DNA of 64,000 bases from Paenibacillus radicibacter (GTDB lineage Bacteria > Bacillota > Bacilli > Paenibacillales > NBRC-103111), in contig NZ_JANQBC010000003.1 of assembly GCF_024721995.1 (NCBI RefSeq), positions 186,001 to 250,000 on the forward strand, in the 5' to 3' direction. The notes beneath the pieces are model-generated. The model searched no databases, was not told the DNA's origin, and saw only the letters and a list, made by a program, of their open reading frames with translations. Below are positions 28,251 to 37,572 of the stretch, piece by piece. The translations under genes and the position numbers were made by a program. Position 1 is the stretch's first letter. Each line of letters begins with the position of its first letter.

Positions 28251-29261
28251 TTAATCCTTATGTTCACTGAACGCCTTCGCAATTAAGCGATAGGACTGCA
28301 GCTTATGCTCGATATCATGCGTGATCGTCACAATCATAACTTCACGCGACTGATAAGCATCGCTTAATTCCAGTATACGCGCTTTGACTTGTTCAGGGTT
28401 CCCGACAATCATTCTTTTGCGATTCTCATACATCCGCATCCGATCAATCGTCGTGTACGGATAAGATTGCGCCGTTTGAATCGAAGGAACACCACCAGAG
28501 CTGAAGTCGCCCTTCGACATCAAGAGCAGCGTTAGATCCAAACTCGAAGCAATCTCATTTGCCAGCTCTTCCGTCTCCGCACATATCGCGAAGACCGCGA
28601 CCATACCTTGCGGCTTATTGCCTACAATCGTTGGCTGGAATGTTTCCAGATAGCGCTGCATGACTTCTTCTCCACCCTGCCCATTAATAAAATGTGCAAA
28701 GGCAAACGATGCTCCCCGCTTCGCAGCAAGAGCTGCGCTGTCACCACTTGAACCAAGCAGCCACATTTCAGGGCGAGTATGAATGACCGGTGCAGCACGT
28801 AATCCACGAAAACGATGCGTTTCTGTCCGATCATGCAAATAATCGATCAGATCATCAAGCTGCTGCGGATACTGGTCCACACCACTTACCTTGCCTTCTT
28901 GCAGCGCTTGTGTAGACAGCGGCATACCGCCCGGCGCACGCCCAAGTCCTAGATCAATTCGCCGCGGGTACAATGCTTCTAAGAGGCGGAAATTCTCCGC
29001 CACCTTGTAGCTGCTGTAATGAGGCAGCATGACACCACCTGAACCGATGCGAATACGAGAGGTCTTCGCTCCCAAGTGCGAGATAAGCACTTCTGGACTC
29101 GATCCCGCTAAACTCTGCGAGAAGTGATGCTCCGATACCCAAAAGCGCTTGTATCCCATCATCTCTACTTCTTGTGCAAGGCGCGCTGTATTCTCCAGCG
29201 CCTCGCCTGCGCTGCTGCCCGCTGAGATGGGGGACTGATCAAGCACACTTAATTCGATCAT
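28251..29261 (-). CDS. LLM-class flavin-dependent oxidoreductase (luciferase-like)
   Basis: A 336-aa TIM-barrel monooxygenase-like protein: FWVSEHHFSQSLAGSSPEVL, GSGGVMLPHYSSYKVAENFRLLE and DLGLGRAPGG are typical of the MsnO8-like branch. It is expected to use reduced FMN or F420; the substrate is unknown. Its ATG overlaps the aminopeptidase stop (TAATG), so the two are translationally coupled. Confidence 0.9.
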   Translation of the reverse strand: MIELSVLDQSPISAGSSAGEALENTARLAQEVEMMGYKRFWVSEHHFSQSLAGSSPEVLISHLGAKTSRIRIGSGGVMLPHYSSYKVAENFRLLEALYPRRIDLGLGRAPGGMPLSTQALQEGKVSGVDQYPQQLDDLIDYLHDRTETHRFRGLRAAPVIHTRPEMWLLGSSGDSAALAAKRGASFAFAHFINGQGGEEVMQRYLETFQPTIVGNKPQGMVAVFAICAETEELANEIASSLDLTLLLMSKGDFSSGGVPSIQTAQSYPYTTIDRMRMYENRKRMIVGNPEQVKARILELSDAYQSREVMIVTITHDIEHKLQSYRLIAKAFSEHKD

Positions 29262-30499
29262 TACAGAATAGCCCAGTTTCCGTTACGCATAATCGGTTCG
29301 CGCTTACCGTCTTTCGTAATACCATCTACATTAAGTTCAGCAGAACCGATCATGAAGTCCACATGTGTTAAGCTTTGGTTCACGCCGCTCGCTGCTTTCT
29401 CTTCGTCTGTCATCTTCGTACCACCTTGAACGTTCGTTGGATATGCATTACCAATTGCAAGGTGACAAGAAGCATTCTCGTCAAATAGTGTATTGAAGAA
29501 AATTAGGTTCGTATCGGAAATCGGTGATTTGTGAGGCACTAATGCAACTTCACCAAGACGGCTTGAACCCTCATCCGTTTCAACCAAGTGTTTCAATGTT
29601 TCATAGCCTTGCTCCGCACTGTAATCCACAACTTTACCATTCTCAAAAGTTATCGAGAAGTTGTCGATCACCGTTCCACCGTAGTTAAGTGGCTTCGTGC
29701 TGCGAACTGTACCATTCATACCGTCTTTGTGCGGCATTGTGAATACTTCTTCTGTTGGCATGTTCGGTCTAAATGGCGTACCGCTCTCACTTACAGCGCC
29801 GCCGCCAGCCCAGATGTGATTCTCCACAAGATCAAGCGTGAAGTTCGTACCTGGTGCTTCATATGCAAGCGTCTTGTATTGCTTTTCATTCAAAATTGTT
29901 GCTACTTTATGCAATTGATCGCAGTGTTCTTGCCACGCAGCAACTGGATCTTCTGCAGGAATACGTGTCGTTTCGAAAATAACATCCCATAGCTTCGCAA
30001 CTGCATCGTCATTGCTCTCCGCGTTCGGGAACACTTTACGTGCCCACTCCACTGTTGGGTGACCCACCAATGACCATACCGCACGGTCAGACATCAAGTA
30101 TGCACGGTATTTGCTCATTGCTGTAGAAGCGGTCTTCGTGTTTGTTGCGATACGCTTTGGATCAATACCCGTAAGTAGATCTGGATTCGGTGCGTAAATG
30201 GACAAGAATGCAGCATTACTTGCTGCTAATTCTTCAAATCCTTGCGCTCTCCACATTGGGAACTCTGTGAAAGCTTCATCTGGTGCAAGCTCATACTTCG
30301 TACGCGTTACTGTATCGTCACTCCACTCCACCATAACGTTCTTCGCGCCTGCTTCATATGCTTTCTTTACAACTAAGCGAACTAGTGGTGCGCATTCAAT
30401 GGATGCATTAACAACAAGGGTTTGGCCCTCTTGTAAGTTGATACCTGTACGGATCGCTAAATTTGCGTATTTCTCAAGGTTTTGCTGGAATAGACTCAT
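29261..30499 (-). CDS. M29 family aminopeptidase (AmpS/PepS-like)
   Basis: A 412-aa metallopeptidase that removes N-terminal residues from peptides in the cytosol. The sequence has the M29 pattern, with a central TNFTLDL segment, GGAVSESGTPFRPNMPTEEV, and a C-terminal SLTHVDFMIGSAELNVDG region with metal-ligand candidates. Upstream in-frame codons begin with a TTG that is part of the GGAGG site, so the ATG at 30499 is the start. Confidence 0.92.
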   Translation of the reverse strand: MSLFQQNLEKYANLAIRTGINLQEGQTLVVNASIECAPLVRLVVKKAYEAGAKNVMVEWSDDTVTRTKYELAPDEAFTEFPMWRAQGFEELAASNAAFLSIYAPNPDLLTGIDPKRIATNTKTASTAMSKYRAYLMSDRAVWSLVGHPTVEWARKVFPNAESNDDAVAKLWDVIFETTRIPAEDPVAAWQEHCDQLHKVATILNEKQYKTLAYEAPGTNFTLDLVENHIWAGGGAVSESGTPFRPNMPTEEVFTMPHKDGMNGTVRSTKPLNYGGTVIDNFSITFENGKVVDYSAEQGYETLKHLVETDEGSSRLGEVALVPHKSPISDTNLIFFNTLFDENASCHLAIGNAYPTNVQGGTKMTDEEKAASGVNQSLTHVDFMIGSAELNVDGITKDGKREPIMRNGNWAIL

Positions 30500-30552
30500 C
30501 GATAATTCCTCCAAAGATATTAAAATTTTTAGTAAACGTATACCTAGCTTTA

Positions 30553-30581
30553 ACTATACCTCTGAGTCACTATTTTTCCAA
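30553..30581 (-). promoter_or_regulatory. Sigma-A promoter of the aminopeptidase-monooxygenase pair
   Basis: On the minus strand TTGGAA (30576-30581), a 17-bp spacer and TATAGT (30553-30558). It begins 15 nt after the stop of the upstream ABC exporter gene. Confidence 0.6.
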
Positions 30582-30595
30582 CTTTTTTTGGTCAA

Positions 30596-32497
30596 TTAAC
30601 CCACTTCTTGCATGGTGGAATTTCCTGCAAATTGACTATTGTACAAATCTGCGTAGAATCCACCTTTGGCAAGCAATTCTTCATGATTCCCCTGCTCAAT
30701 TACACTACCTTTATCCATCACCAAGATAAGGTCAGCATCACGAATCGTAGATAAGCGGTGAGCAATGACGAAGCTCGTTCTGCCTGTCATCAGTGCATTC
30801 ATCGCCTTCTGAATATGAACCTCTGTCCGTGTATCGACGCTGCTTGTTGCCTCATCTAAGATGAGAATCGAAGGGTCCGCGAGAATGGCACGTGCAATTG
30901 TAAGCAATTGCTTCTGACCTTGAGAGATATTCGAAGCTTCTTCATTTAAGACCGTATCATAACCGTCAGGCAATGTGCGTATAAAATGATGTGCAAATGC
31001 AGCCTTCGCAGCACCCACAATCTCTTCCTCCGTCGCACCTGCACGTCCATAAGCGATATTATCTCGGATCGTTCCGTTAAACAGCCATGTATCCTGTAGT
31101 ACCATCCCGAACAAGCTGCGCAAATCACCGCGCTTCATATCCGTAATGTTCACACCATCAATCGTAATTCGACCTTCATTCAGCTCATAGAAACGCATGA
31201 GGAGGTTAATAAGCGTCGTCTTACCAGCACCCGTCGGCCCTACAATTGCCACCATCTGTCCTTGCTTTACATCGATATTCATATCGCTTATAAGCGTCGC
31301 ATCTTCTTTGTAGCCGAAGCTCACGTGCTCGAACTTCACATTGCCTTGCGGTGCCTCCAAGCTTTTCAACTGGCTGCCTCTTGCTTCTGGCACTTCTTCC
31401 TTTTCATCTAATAGTTCAAATACACGCTCCGCCGATGCAATCGTCGATTGAATGATATTCGCGATGTTAGCCGTTTGTACGATTGGTTGTGAGAACTGTC
31501 TTGCATATTGAATGAACGCTTGAATGTCCCCGATTCTAATAGAACCGCGTGTCACGAGCACCCCGCCGACCACACAGATCAGCACGTACCCAATATTATT
31601 AATGAAGCTCATCAGCGGCATGATGATACCCGAGATGAACTGTGCTTTTTGCCCAGAATTGTACAAGCGGTCGTTAATTTCTTCGAACTTTGCAACCGAC
31701 TTATCCTCATGTCCGAACGCCTTCACAATATTGTGTCCGGTATACATCTCTTCGACATGTCCGCTGAGCTTACCAAGTTCCTCTTGTTGCCCTTTAAAAT
31801 AGCCCTTGGAACGCGACGTAATCGCCTTAATGACAACCGCACTAAGCGGCAATGTCAGTATCAGGATCAGCGTCATCAGCGGGGAGATTGTGAGCATCAT
31901 GATGATAACCCCAATTAGGGTGACAACTGAAGTAATGAGCTGCGTTAAGCTTTGTTGCAGCGTACTGCTAATATTATCTACGTCATTGACGACACGGCTT
32001 AATATTTCCCCATGGGTCTTCGAATCATAGAACTTCAGCGGCAAGCGTGCCAACTTGTCGTTCACTTCCTGACGTAAATCATAGACCGTCTTCTGTGCAA
32101 CACCTGCCATCAAATACTGCTGAATGTACATAAACGCAGCACTGATGAGATATAACGCGGCAAGAATCCCAAGGATTTGCAAGATCGCATCAAAATCAAT
32201 ATGCGCACCCGGTACTTTGTTGAATTTACCCATTACACCTTCAAACAACTTGGTCGTAGCATTCCCGAGAATCTTGGGGCTGAGAATCGCAAAGACCGTA
32301 CTAATAATCGCAGTGATAAATACGCCGATCAATTGAATTCTACGTGGTTTTAAGTAACCCATCAGACGCTTTAAGCTGCCTTTAAAATTCTTCGCTTTCT
32401 GCGTCGGCATTCCCATGCCCATTCCCATTCCACCACCTGGACCTGGGTGCTTCGGCCCTGCTCCACCACGACCTTGCGACTTGTTCGATTCACTCAT
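30596..32497 (-). CDS. Heterodimeric ABC exporter, catalytic half (BmrD/LmrD/YfiC-like)
   Basis: A 633-aa half-transporter: Gly/Met-rich N-terminal tail (about 1-35), six helices, and an ATPase domain with Walker A GPTGAGKTT and Walker B ILILDEATSSVDTRTE with an intact catalytic Glu. Its signature is the atypical ISQGQKQ. Asymmetric exporters combine an altered signature in one half with an altered Walker B in the other, and both are seen here. The ATG overlaps the partner stop (ATGA). Likely substrates are drugs or amphiphiles. Confidence 0.93.
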   Translation of the reverse strand: MSESNKSQGRGGAGPKHPGPGGGMGMGMGMPTQKAKNFKGSLKRLMGYLKPRRIQLIGVFITAIISTVFAILSPKILGNATTKLFEGVMGKFNKVPGAHIDFDAILQILGILAALYLISAAFMYIQQYLMAGVAQKTVYDLRQEVNDKLARLPLKFYDSKTHGEILSRVVNDVDNISSTLQQSLTQLITSVVTLIGVIIMMLTISPLMTLILILTLPLSAVVIKAITSRSKGYFKGQQEELGKLSGHVEEMYTGHNIVKAFGHEDKSVAKFEEINDRLYNSGQKAQFISGIIMPLMSFINNIGYVLICVVGGVLVTRGSIRIGDIQAFIQYARQFSQPIVQTANIANIIQSTIASAERVFELLDEKEEVPEARGSQLKSLEAPQGNVKFEHVSFGYKEDATLISDMNIDVKQGQMVAIVGPTGAGKTTLINLLMRFYELNEGRITIDGVNITDMKRGDLRSLFGMVLQDTWLFNGTIRDNIAYGRAGATEEEIVGAAKAAFAHHFIRTLPDGYDTVLNEEASNISQGQKQLLTIARAILADPSILILDEATSSVDTRTEVHIQKAMNALMTGRTSFVIAHRLSTIRDADLILVMDKGSVIEQGNHEELLAKGGFYADLYNSQFAGNSTMQEVG

Positions 32498-34230
32498 GCG
32501 ATTCCCTCCCTTTCCTGCTCAGATAACTGCGACGACACAATTTCACGGTATACCTCACTTGTTTCCATCAACTCTTTATGTTTGCCGATGCCTGCAATCT
32601 TGCCTTCATCGAGTACAATAATTTGATCTGCGTCCATTACGGTTGATACACGCTGTGCCACAATAATGACTGTAGACTCGGTTGTTTCGCCCTTGAGTGC
32701 ACCGCGCAGCTTCGCATCTGTTTTAAGATCAAGCGCGGAGAAGCTGTCATCGAACACATATACTTCTGGACGACGAACGAGTGCGCGTGCAATGGATAAA
32801 CGCTGCTTCTGACCACCAGATACGTTCGTACCCCCTTGTGCCATAACCGATTGATATCCATCTGGCATCTCTGCAATAAAACCACTCGCTTGAGCAATTG
32901 TTGACGCATGTTCAATCTCTACATCTGTTGCATCCTCTTTGCCATAACGAATATTGTCCGCAACCGTTCCTGTAAACAGCACAGCCTTCTGAGGTACATA
33001 GCCAATCTTCGCCCGCAAACTCTCTTGCGACATCTGGCGTACATCCAGCCCATCGACCTCTACACTGCCGCCGCTAATATCATAGAAGCGAGAGATTAGA
33101 TTCACGAGCGTTGACTTACCTGAACCTGTACCCCCGATAATCGCTGTCGTTTCACCTGGCCTTGCTTCGAATGTAATGTTAGTGAGTGCAGGCTCCTCAG
33201 CACCTGGGTAACTGAACACAACATCCTTGAACGATACGACACCCTTAACTGCAGTTGGTTTCGCAGGATTAGTTGGATCTTTAATCTCAGGTTGCATATT
33301 CAGCACTTCATTAATACGTGCCGCAGACACCGATGCACGCGGAATCATCACGAACATCATCGACAACATAATGAGTGAGAACATAATTTGCATTGCATAT
33401 TGAATGAACGCCATTAAATCCCCGACCTGCATGTTACCTTGATCAATTCGGATACCGCCGAACCATATAATGGCGATCGTCGAGAAGTTCAGCACAAGCA
33501 TCATCGTCGGCATAAGTGCCGCCATAATTTTGTTCACTTTAATAGATGTTTCCGTTAAATCCCGATTCGCCACTTCAAACCGCTTCTCCTCATGATCGTT
33601 ACGGTTAAAGGAGCGTACCACACGAATTCCTGTTAAGCCTTCGCGTAACACTAAATTCAGCTTATCCAGCTTCTCTTGTACGACTTTAAAGAGCGGAATT
33701 CCTTTTCTACTAATCGCAAGAATGGCAAGTACAATAATCGGAACAACTGCAACAAAGATCAAGGAAAGCTCTGCATCCTTGGACACCGCCATAATGATCC
33801 CACCGATACACATCATCGGCCCCATGACCATCATCTTGAGCATCATCGTAAGTACCTGTTGCACTTGGTTAATATCATTGGTCGTACGTGTGATAAGCGA
33901 TGCCGTCCCAATCTTATCGAACTCTTGCAGCGAGAAGTTCTCCACATGGGAGAATACTTTCCCGCGAACGATTCGTCCGAATCCAGCCGCCACCTTCGAG
34001 GTCACATAGCTTGCCACGATTGAGAATATTACTCCGACTGCTGCGATCAGCAGCATGAATCCGCCGATTTTTATAATGTAAGGCGTGTCTTGTTGCACAA
34101 TCCCGATGTTTACGATATCCGCCATTAACGTTGGTAAGTACAATTCCGATAAGCTTTGCAAGAAGATCAATACCAGAATGCATCCGATGAGTAGACGGTA
34201 CGGTTTAAGAAATCGAAATAATTGAATCAA
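32494..34230 (-). CDS. Heterodimeric ABC exporter, degenerate half (BmrC/LmrC/YfiB-like)
   Basis: A 578-aa half-transporter with six helices, Walker A GGTGSGKST, a normal signature VSGGQKQRLSIARAL, and a Walker B ending in VFDDSFSALDLKTD, in which Asp replaces the catalytic Glu. This is the noncatalytic site typical of one member of heterodimeric type IV exporters. It starts two bases after the MarR gene, so the regulator and both halves form one operon. Confidence 0.93.
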   Translation of the reverse strand: MIQLFRFLKPYRLLIGCILVLIFLQSLSELYLPTLMADIVNIGIVQQDTPYIIKIGGFMLLIAAVGVIFSIVASYVTSKVAAGFGRIVRGKVFSHVENFSLQEFDKIGTASLITRTTNDINQVQQVLTMMLKMMVMGPMMCIGGIIMAVSKDAELSLIFVAVVPIIVLAILAISRKGIPLFKVVQEKLDKLNLVLREGLTGIRVVRSFNRNDHEEKRFEVANRDLTETSIKVNKIMAALMPTMMLVLNFSTIAIIWFGGIRIDQGNMQVGDLMAFIQYAMQIMFSLIMLSMMFVMIPRASVSAARINEVLNMQPEIKDPTNPAKPTAVKGVVSFKDVVFSYPGAEEPALTNITFEARPGETTAIIGGTGSGKSTLVNLISRFYDISGGSVEVDGLDVRQMSQESLRAKIGYVPQKAVLFTGTVADNIRYGKEDATDVEIEHASTIAQASGFIAEMPDGYQSVMAQGGTNVSGGQKQRLSIARALVRRPEVYVFDDSFSALDLKTDAKLRGALKGETTESTVIIVAQRVSTVMDADQIIVLDEGKIAGIGKHKELMETSEVYREIVSSQLSEQEREGIA

Positions 34231-34232
34231 GC

Positions 34233-34694
34233 TTAGTCCCCCTCCTTCGCATCAAATGCTTTATTTTCTTCAAAATAGACAAACACATCTGTGAGCAAAT
34301 CCGCCAGTAAATGACTCCGCTCTTCACCTAAATGCTCAATCAATCCATTAAATATGGCATTCACCCGATCCATTGCGATTTGCGTCACTTCTTCACCCTT
34401 AGGCGTCAACTTTAACCGTACCGAGCGACGATCTTCGGGATCTTCATAACGTTCTACCACTGCGGTTTCAACTAAACCATTAATCAATTGTGTTGCAGTT
34501 GGCGCCATAATATGCAGCGCTTTGCTTAGCTCCGATACCTTCAAGTTCATTCCGTTGCGCCTTGGACCATGCTTAATCGCAAATAGCATTCGAACTTCAC
34601 TTGGCTTATATCCCTGTACAGATCGCTGATGCCACTCCGTTCGGCGAAACTGCATAAATGCACGGATCATTTTTTTCCGAATCTCATCCTCCAC
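34233..34694 (-). CDS. MarR family transcriptional repressor of the multidrug exporter operon
   Basis: A winged-helix dimer of about 153 aa (KVSELSKALHIMAPTATQLINGL, wing DPEDRRSVRLKLTPKGEEV). An ATG at 34703 is glued to the AAGGAG site with zero spacing. The in-frame GTG at 34694 lies 9 nt after it and is the more likely start. A palindrome over the promoter -35 upstream suggests autorepression that is relieved by a ligand. Confidence 0.9.
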   Translation of the reverse strand: MEDEIRKKMIRAFMQFRRTEWHQRSVQGYKPSEVRMLFAIKHGPRRNGMNLKVSELSKALHIMAPTATQLINGLVETAVVERYEDPEDRRSVRLKLTPKGEEVTQIAMDRVNAIFNGLIEHLGEERSHLLADLLTDVFVYFEENKAFDAKEGD

Positions 34695-34761
34695 CCAAGT
34701 CATCTCCTTCTTATATGTTAGGTTTACAAATATTTTAGTTCTAATTAAATTAGCTTAACTA

Positions 34762-34796
34762 AGTATATGACCAAATAATTTAGCTGTCAACTAAAT
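34762..34796 (-). promoter_or_regulatory. Promoter and MarR operator of the exporter operon
   Basis: On the minus strand TTGACA (34785-34790), exactly 17 bp and TATACT (34762-34767) form a near-consensus sigma-A promoter. The -35 lies inside the 19-bp imperfect palindrome ATTTAGCTGTCAACTAAAT (34778-34796). A second TTAGTT...AACTAA inverted repeat follows the -10 at about 34734-34761. Confidence 0.75.
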
Positions 34797-34922
34797 CTGT
34801 CTTATTTAAAATACACCATTATTATGAACTGAATATGAACAGATCTTTCTTTTTTTATCAAATAGTCGTTTGTACTTAGTAAAAGCAATCAATAAGCATT
34901 CCCATTACCATCAAAAAAAAAC

Positions 34923-34968
34923 AAAAAGCCACGATTCTCAGCGATTCACTAAGAGATGTGGCTTTTTT
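34923..34968. terminator. Orphan bidirectional terminator between two divergent marR genes
   Basis: AAAAAGCCAC (34923-34932) pairs with GTGGCTTTTTT (34958-34968). Both strands continue into T-runs; the minus side is TTTTTGTTTTTTTTT. No gene ends here, because the genes on both sides point away. The remainder of the 404-bp gap holds the two promoters. Confidence 0.75.
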
Positions 34969-35024
34969 CATAGACAAATTCATGAAAGCGGTTTATTTCG
35001 ACCGAATAATCGATTATATCCAAA

Positions 35025-35053
35025 TTGTTTAACTATTAAATCATTTGTATAAT
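35025..35053 (+). promoter_or_regulatory. Promoter of the marR-SDR operon
   Basis: TTGTTT (35025-35030), 17 bp, TATAAT (35048-35053), located 55 nt before the coding start. The AT-rich stretch down to the gene contains TTTAAT/ATTAAA words that could be the operator. Confidence 0.6.
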
Positions 35054-35107
35054 GAAACCATTAAATAATATATATATTTGAATGTTTTAATTAAATGAAG
35101 AAATGAG

Positions 35108-35551
35108 GTGATTGTACTGGATCAGGAGCAGAAGAAAGATCGTCTCTCCACATTAGTCTCAAACCATATGAATCAGATTGTCGCCAGTTACACACGCAAT
35201 TTGGAAAATGAGCTAACCGCTCCACAGTACTTCATCATCATGACACTCGCAAACGAAGGTCGTAAGAATAGTTCTGAACTTGCAGCACTCTTAAGTATCT
35301 CCCTCTCCTCTGTAACCAACTTAACGAATAAATTGGTGAACAAAGGATATATCCAGCGTATGGAATCCGAAGAAGATCGTCGCCAAATTTACTTGCATCT
35401 AACTAATGCCGGTAGAGAGCTTGAAACCAAGATTCAAGAGAAATATCGAGAGATCAATGATCGTCTATGGACAAATTTTTCCGATCAAGAACTCGATCAA
35501 TTGATAGCTTCATATGAGAAAATGCTCATTAACTTCAACAGTAAAGGATGA
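35108..35551 (+). CDS. MarR family transcriptional regulator
   Basis: A regulator of about 147 aa with a winged helix-turn-helix (SSELAALLSISLSSVTNLTNKL) and wing (SEEDRRQIYLHLTNAG). The start is uncertain: the GTG at 35108 overlaps the GAGGTG ribosome binding sequence, while the in-frame CTG at 35117 has normal spacing. It is followed after 6 nt by an SDR gene, which it probably controls. Confidence 0.87.
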   Translation: MIVLDQEQKKDRLSTLVSNHMNQIVASYTRNLENELTAPQYFIIMTLANEGRKNSSELAALLSISLSSVTNLTNKLVNKGYIQRMESEEDRRQIYLHLTNAGRELETKIQEKYREINDRLWTNFSDQELDQLIASYEKMLINFNSKG

Positions 35552-35557
35552 TCAAAT

Positions 35558-36310
35558 ATGGCACGTTTACAAGGTAAAGTCGCAATCATTACGGGGGCTG
35601 CAATGGGACAAGGCGCAGCAGAAGCCAAGCTATTCGCGCAAGAAGGCGCGAAGGTCGTCGCTACTGACTTACAAGAGGACAAGCTGCAGGCAGTCGTAGC
35701 TGAAATTCAAGCGGCTGGCGGTGAAGCCATTGCAGTGAAACATAACGTCACATCTGAAGAAGATTGGATACAAGTCGTAGAATCGGCGGTTCAAGCATTC
35801 GGTAAAGTGGATATTCTCGTGAATAATGCAGGTATTCTCGTGTTCCATGACATGGAATCCATGCCTGTATCTGACCTAGATAAAATCTTGAACATCAACG
35901 TGAAAGGTACACTTCTTGGGATGAAGCATGTGATTCCGCAAATGAAACAAGTCGGCGGTGGTTCCATCGTCAATATCGCATCTGCAGCGGCAATCGTATC
36001 GACAGGAACAAGCCCATCCTACTCCGCTTCTAAAGGCGCAGTTCGTGCAGCTTCTAAGGAAGTAGCCGTTTCCTACGGTAAAGACAATATTCGTGTGAAC
36101 TCCGTATATCCAGGAACAATCGTAACACCGATGATCGAAGGGGTTATGGCTGATCCGAGCATCAAAGGCATGGTAGAAGCAAGCACACCGATGCGCCGCG
36201 TCGGTCGTCCAGAAGAAATCGCGTATGGCGTTCTATTCTTGGCTTCGGATGAAGCTTCGTTCGTAACAGGTGCTGAGCTTGTGATCGACGGCGGCTGGAC
36301 ATCTCAATAA
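35558..36310 (+). CDS. SDR family NAD(P)-dependent oxidoreductase
   Basis: A 250-aa classical SDR: TGAAMGQGAAEAKLF cofactor loop, LVNNAGILVF, catalytic Ser (NIASAAAIVS), YSASKGA with Tyr and Lys, and PGTIVTPMIEG. The Asp/Leu after the second strand (VVATDLQED) favours NAD over NADP. It resembles cyclopentanol or hydroxysteroid dehydrogenases, but the substrate is unknown. Coupling to a MarR gene suggests induction by a small aromatic or toxic compound. Confidence 0.9.
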   Translation: MARLQGKVAIITGAAMGQGAAEAKLFAQEGAKVVATDLQEDKLQAVVAEIQAAGGEAIAVKHNVTSEEDWIQVVESAVQAFGKVDILVNNAGILVFHDMESMPVSDLDKILNINVKGTLLGMKHVIPQMKQVGGGSIVNIASAAAIVSTGTSPSYSASKGAVRAASKEVAVSYGKDNIRVNSVYPGTIVTPMIEGVMADPSIKGMVEASTPMRRVGRPEEIAYGVLFLASDEASFVTGAELVIDGGWTSQ

Positions 36311-36358
36311 TGTATTCCTTCTATAATATATATGCGAAATCATAGATGCATAAAGAAA

Positions 36359-36397
36359 GCCGCTAGTTCTCCATTCGGAGCACTAGCGGCCTTTTTG
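36359..36397. terminator. Terminator between the SDR and LacI-family genes
   Basis: A perfect 9-bp stem GCCGCTAGT/ACTAGCGGC with a TTTTT tail on the plus strand; it serves two convergent genes. Confidence 0.9.
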
Positions 36398-36415
36398 CAT
36401 ATAGGCAATTGCACA

Positions 36416-37423
<1,008 letters not shown>

Positions 37424-37493
37424 CTATTTTTCAACTCCATCATTTTTACCTAGTATCATTAAATTGTACTTTCTTTTTTAGTAAAAAGGAAGT

Positions 37494-37527
37494 AAAAAAA
37501 CCTACATCTCATTAAGAGGTAGGTTTT
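37494..37527 (-). terminator. Terminator of the alpha-galactosidase gene
   Basis: On the minus strand AACCTAC-CTC pairs with GAG-GTAGGTT and is followed by seven T. It separates the GH4 gene from the LacI regulator gene. Confidence 0.85.
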
Positions 37528-37572
37528 CAACCTTTAAATCTATACTCCATATTACCCTATATTATCATTGCA

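Noticed and set aside
30198-30599. 133-codon frame antisense to the aminopeptidase start
   Set aside because: It covers the mapped promoter and start of the minus-strand gene and shows no recognisable protein features.
31508-31918. 136-codon frame antisense to the ABC exporter gene
   Set aside because: Rich in His, Asp and Arg, as expected from the reverse complement of membrane-helix codons; no start signal and no domain.
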